Shown: one piece after another, positions 12,555-13,063 of the stretch
How the letters are laid out: the number at the start of each line of letters is the position of its first letter
How positions within the stretch are numbered: the stretch's first letter is position 1
DNA from: Aquifex sp.
GTDB lineage: Bacteria; Aquificota; Aquificia; Aquificales; Aquificaceae
DNA: 13,063 nucleotides
Assembly: GCA_015487405.1 (NCBI GenBank)
Contig: WFPV01000021.1
Coordinates: forward strand, 1-13,063
Reading direction: 5' to 3'
Position numbers and translations under genes: made by a program
The notes under the pieces: model-generated
What the model saw: only the letters and a program-made list of their open reading frames with translations
Database searches by the model: none
What the model was told of the DNA's origin: nothing

Positions 12555-13063
12555 AGAGATATTAGACCAGCTCGTTCCTATAGTAATAGAACAAACCCCG
12601 AGAGGAGAAAGAGCTTACGACATCTACTCAAGACTTCTTCAGGATAGGATAGTCCTTTTAGGATTTCCCATTGACGACCACGTTGCGAACCTTATAGTCG
12701 CCCAGCTACTCTTTCTGGAAAGCCAGGACCCCGACAAGGACATCTATCTCTACATAAACTCACCCGGAGGTTCTGTTACCGCGGGACTCGCAATATACGA
12801 CACCATGCAGTATATAAAACCCGACGTTGTCACGATTTGTATGGGACAGGCGGCTTCTATGGGAGCCGTCCTTCTGGCCGCAGGAGCACCCGGAAAGAGA
12901 TACTCCCTTCCCCACTCACGTATAATGATTCACCAACCCCTCGGAGGAATACAGGGACAGGCTACGGACATAATTATCCACGCGGAAGAAATAAAGAGAA
13001 TAAAAGAGATGCTCATAGACATACTTGCAAAGCACACTGGACAGCCCAGAGAAAAGATAGCTC
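12544..13063 (+). CDS. clpP: ATP-dependent Clp protease proteolytic subunit, 3' end beyond the window
   Basis: ClpP forms the double-ring serine protease fed by Clp ATPases. The first 173 codons are present. They begin MNPKEILDQLVPIVIEQTPR and hold the IYSRLLQDRIVLLGFPIDD start region, YINSPGGSVTAGLAIYDTMQ, the nucleophile Ser105 in MGQAASMGA, and His130 in MIHQPLGG. The catalytic Asp and the final helix lie past the window edge, so roughly 25-30 residues are missing. The ATG at 12544 is inside the tig frame and preceded by GGAGGT at 12530-12535. No propeptide is evident. Confidence 0.98.
   Translation, partial: MNPKEILDQLVPIVIEQTPRGERAYDIYSRLLQDRIVLLGFPIDDHVANLIVAQLLFLESQDPDKDIYLYINSPGGSVTAGLAIYDTMQYIKPDVVTICMGQAASMGAVLLAAGAPGKRYSLPHSRIMIHQPLGGIQGQATDIIIHAEEIKRIKEMLIDILAKHTGQPREKIA

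Overview
The window looks like chromosomal DNA of a hyperthermophilic, chemolithotrophic bacterium of the Aquificaceae, most likely Aquifex or a close relative. This rests on the highly charged Glu/Lys/Arg-rich proteins, AGA/AGG arginine codons, short or overlapping intergenic gaps and the tRNA-Leu / tig / clpP order. I recognise the organism from general character, not from a database match, so the species is an inference.

Region 1 (1-720) is a mobile/defence edge. It opens with the last 35 codons of a TnpB-like protein. These overlap what looks like the 3' end of an omega (reRNA) guide RNA and the right end of an IS200/IS605-type element. A 12-bp perfect inverted repeat (162-203) and an A+T-rich CRISPR leader follow. 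The leader carries a near-consensus promoter (TTGACA, 17 bp, TATTAT). The CRISPR array (285-648) has six identical 30-bp repeats and five spacers of 36-38 bp, and ends in a decayed seventh repeat at 674-703. No cas genes are in view. Two kinds of RNA-guided system therefore sit about 160 bp apart.

Region 2 (727-4018) is visibly richer in A+T. An unrecognised 162-residue protein runs on the plus strand. Converging on it is a minus-strand operon of a TetR-family repressor, a TolC-like outer-membrane channel and an EmrA-type membrane fusion protein, with overlapping reading frames. A perfect palindrome over the repressor's start codon is a likely operator. The inner-membrane pump that such an operon normally encodes is missing from the expected place.

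Region 3 (4099-8534) is mostly housekeeping: a MogA/MoaB molybdopterin enzyme (minus), a 338-bp gap without a convincing gene, a KtrB-KtrA type potassium uptake pair (plus, 4-bp overlap), a broken gene for a small exported protein (minus, about 6958-7490), and glyceraldehyde-3-phosphate dehydrogenase (minus).

Region 4 (8552-13063) runs on the plus strand: a PsiE-like membrane protein, a HyuA-type hydantoinase/oxoprolinase without HyuB, tRNA-Leu(UAG), trigger factor, and the first 173 codons of clpP, which runs off the window. The tRNA, chaperone and protease subunit are tightly packed and may share a promoter at about 11092. Several genes (the orphan, ktrB, gap, the PsiE-like gene) lack a Shine-Dalgarno sequence and have a -10-like hexamer only 6-9 bases before the start codon, which suggests leaderless transcripts.
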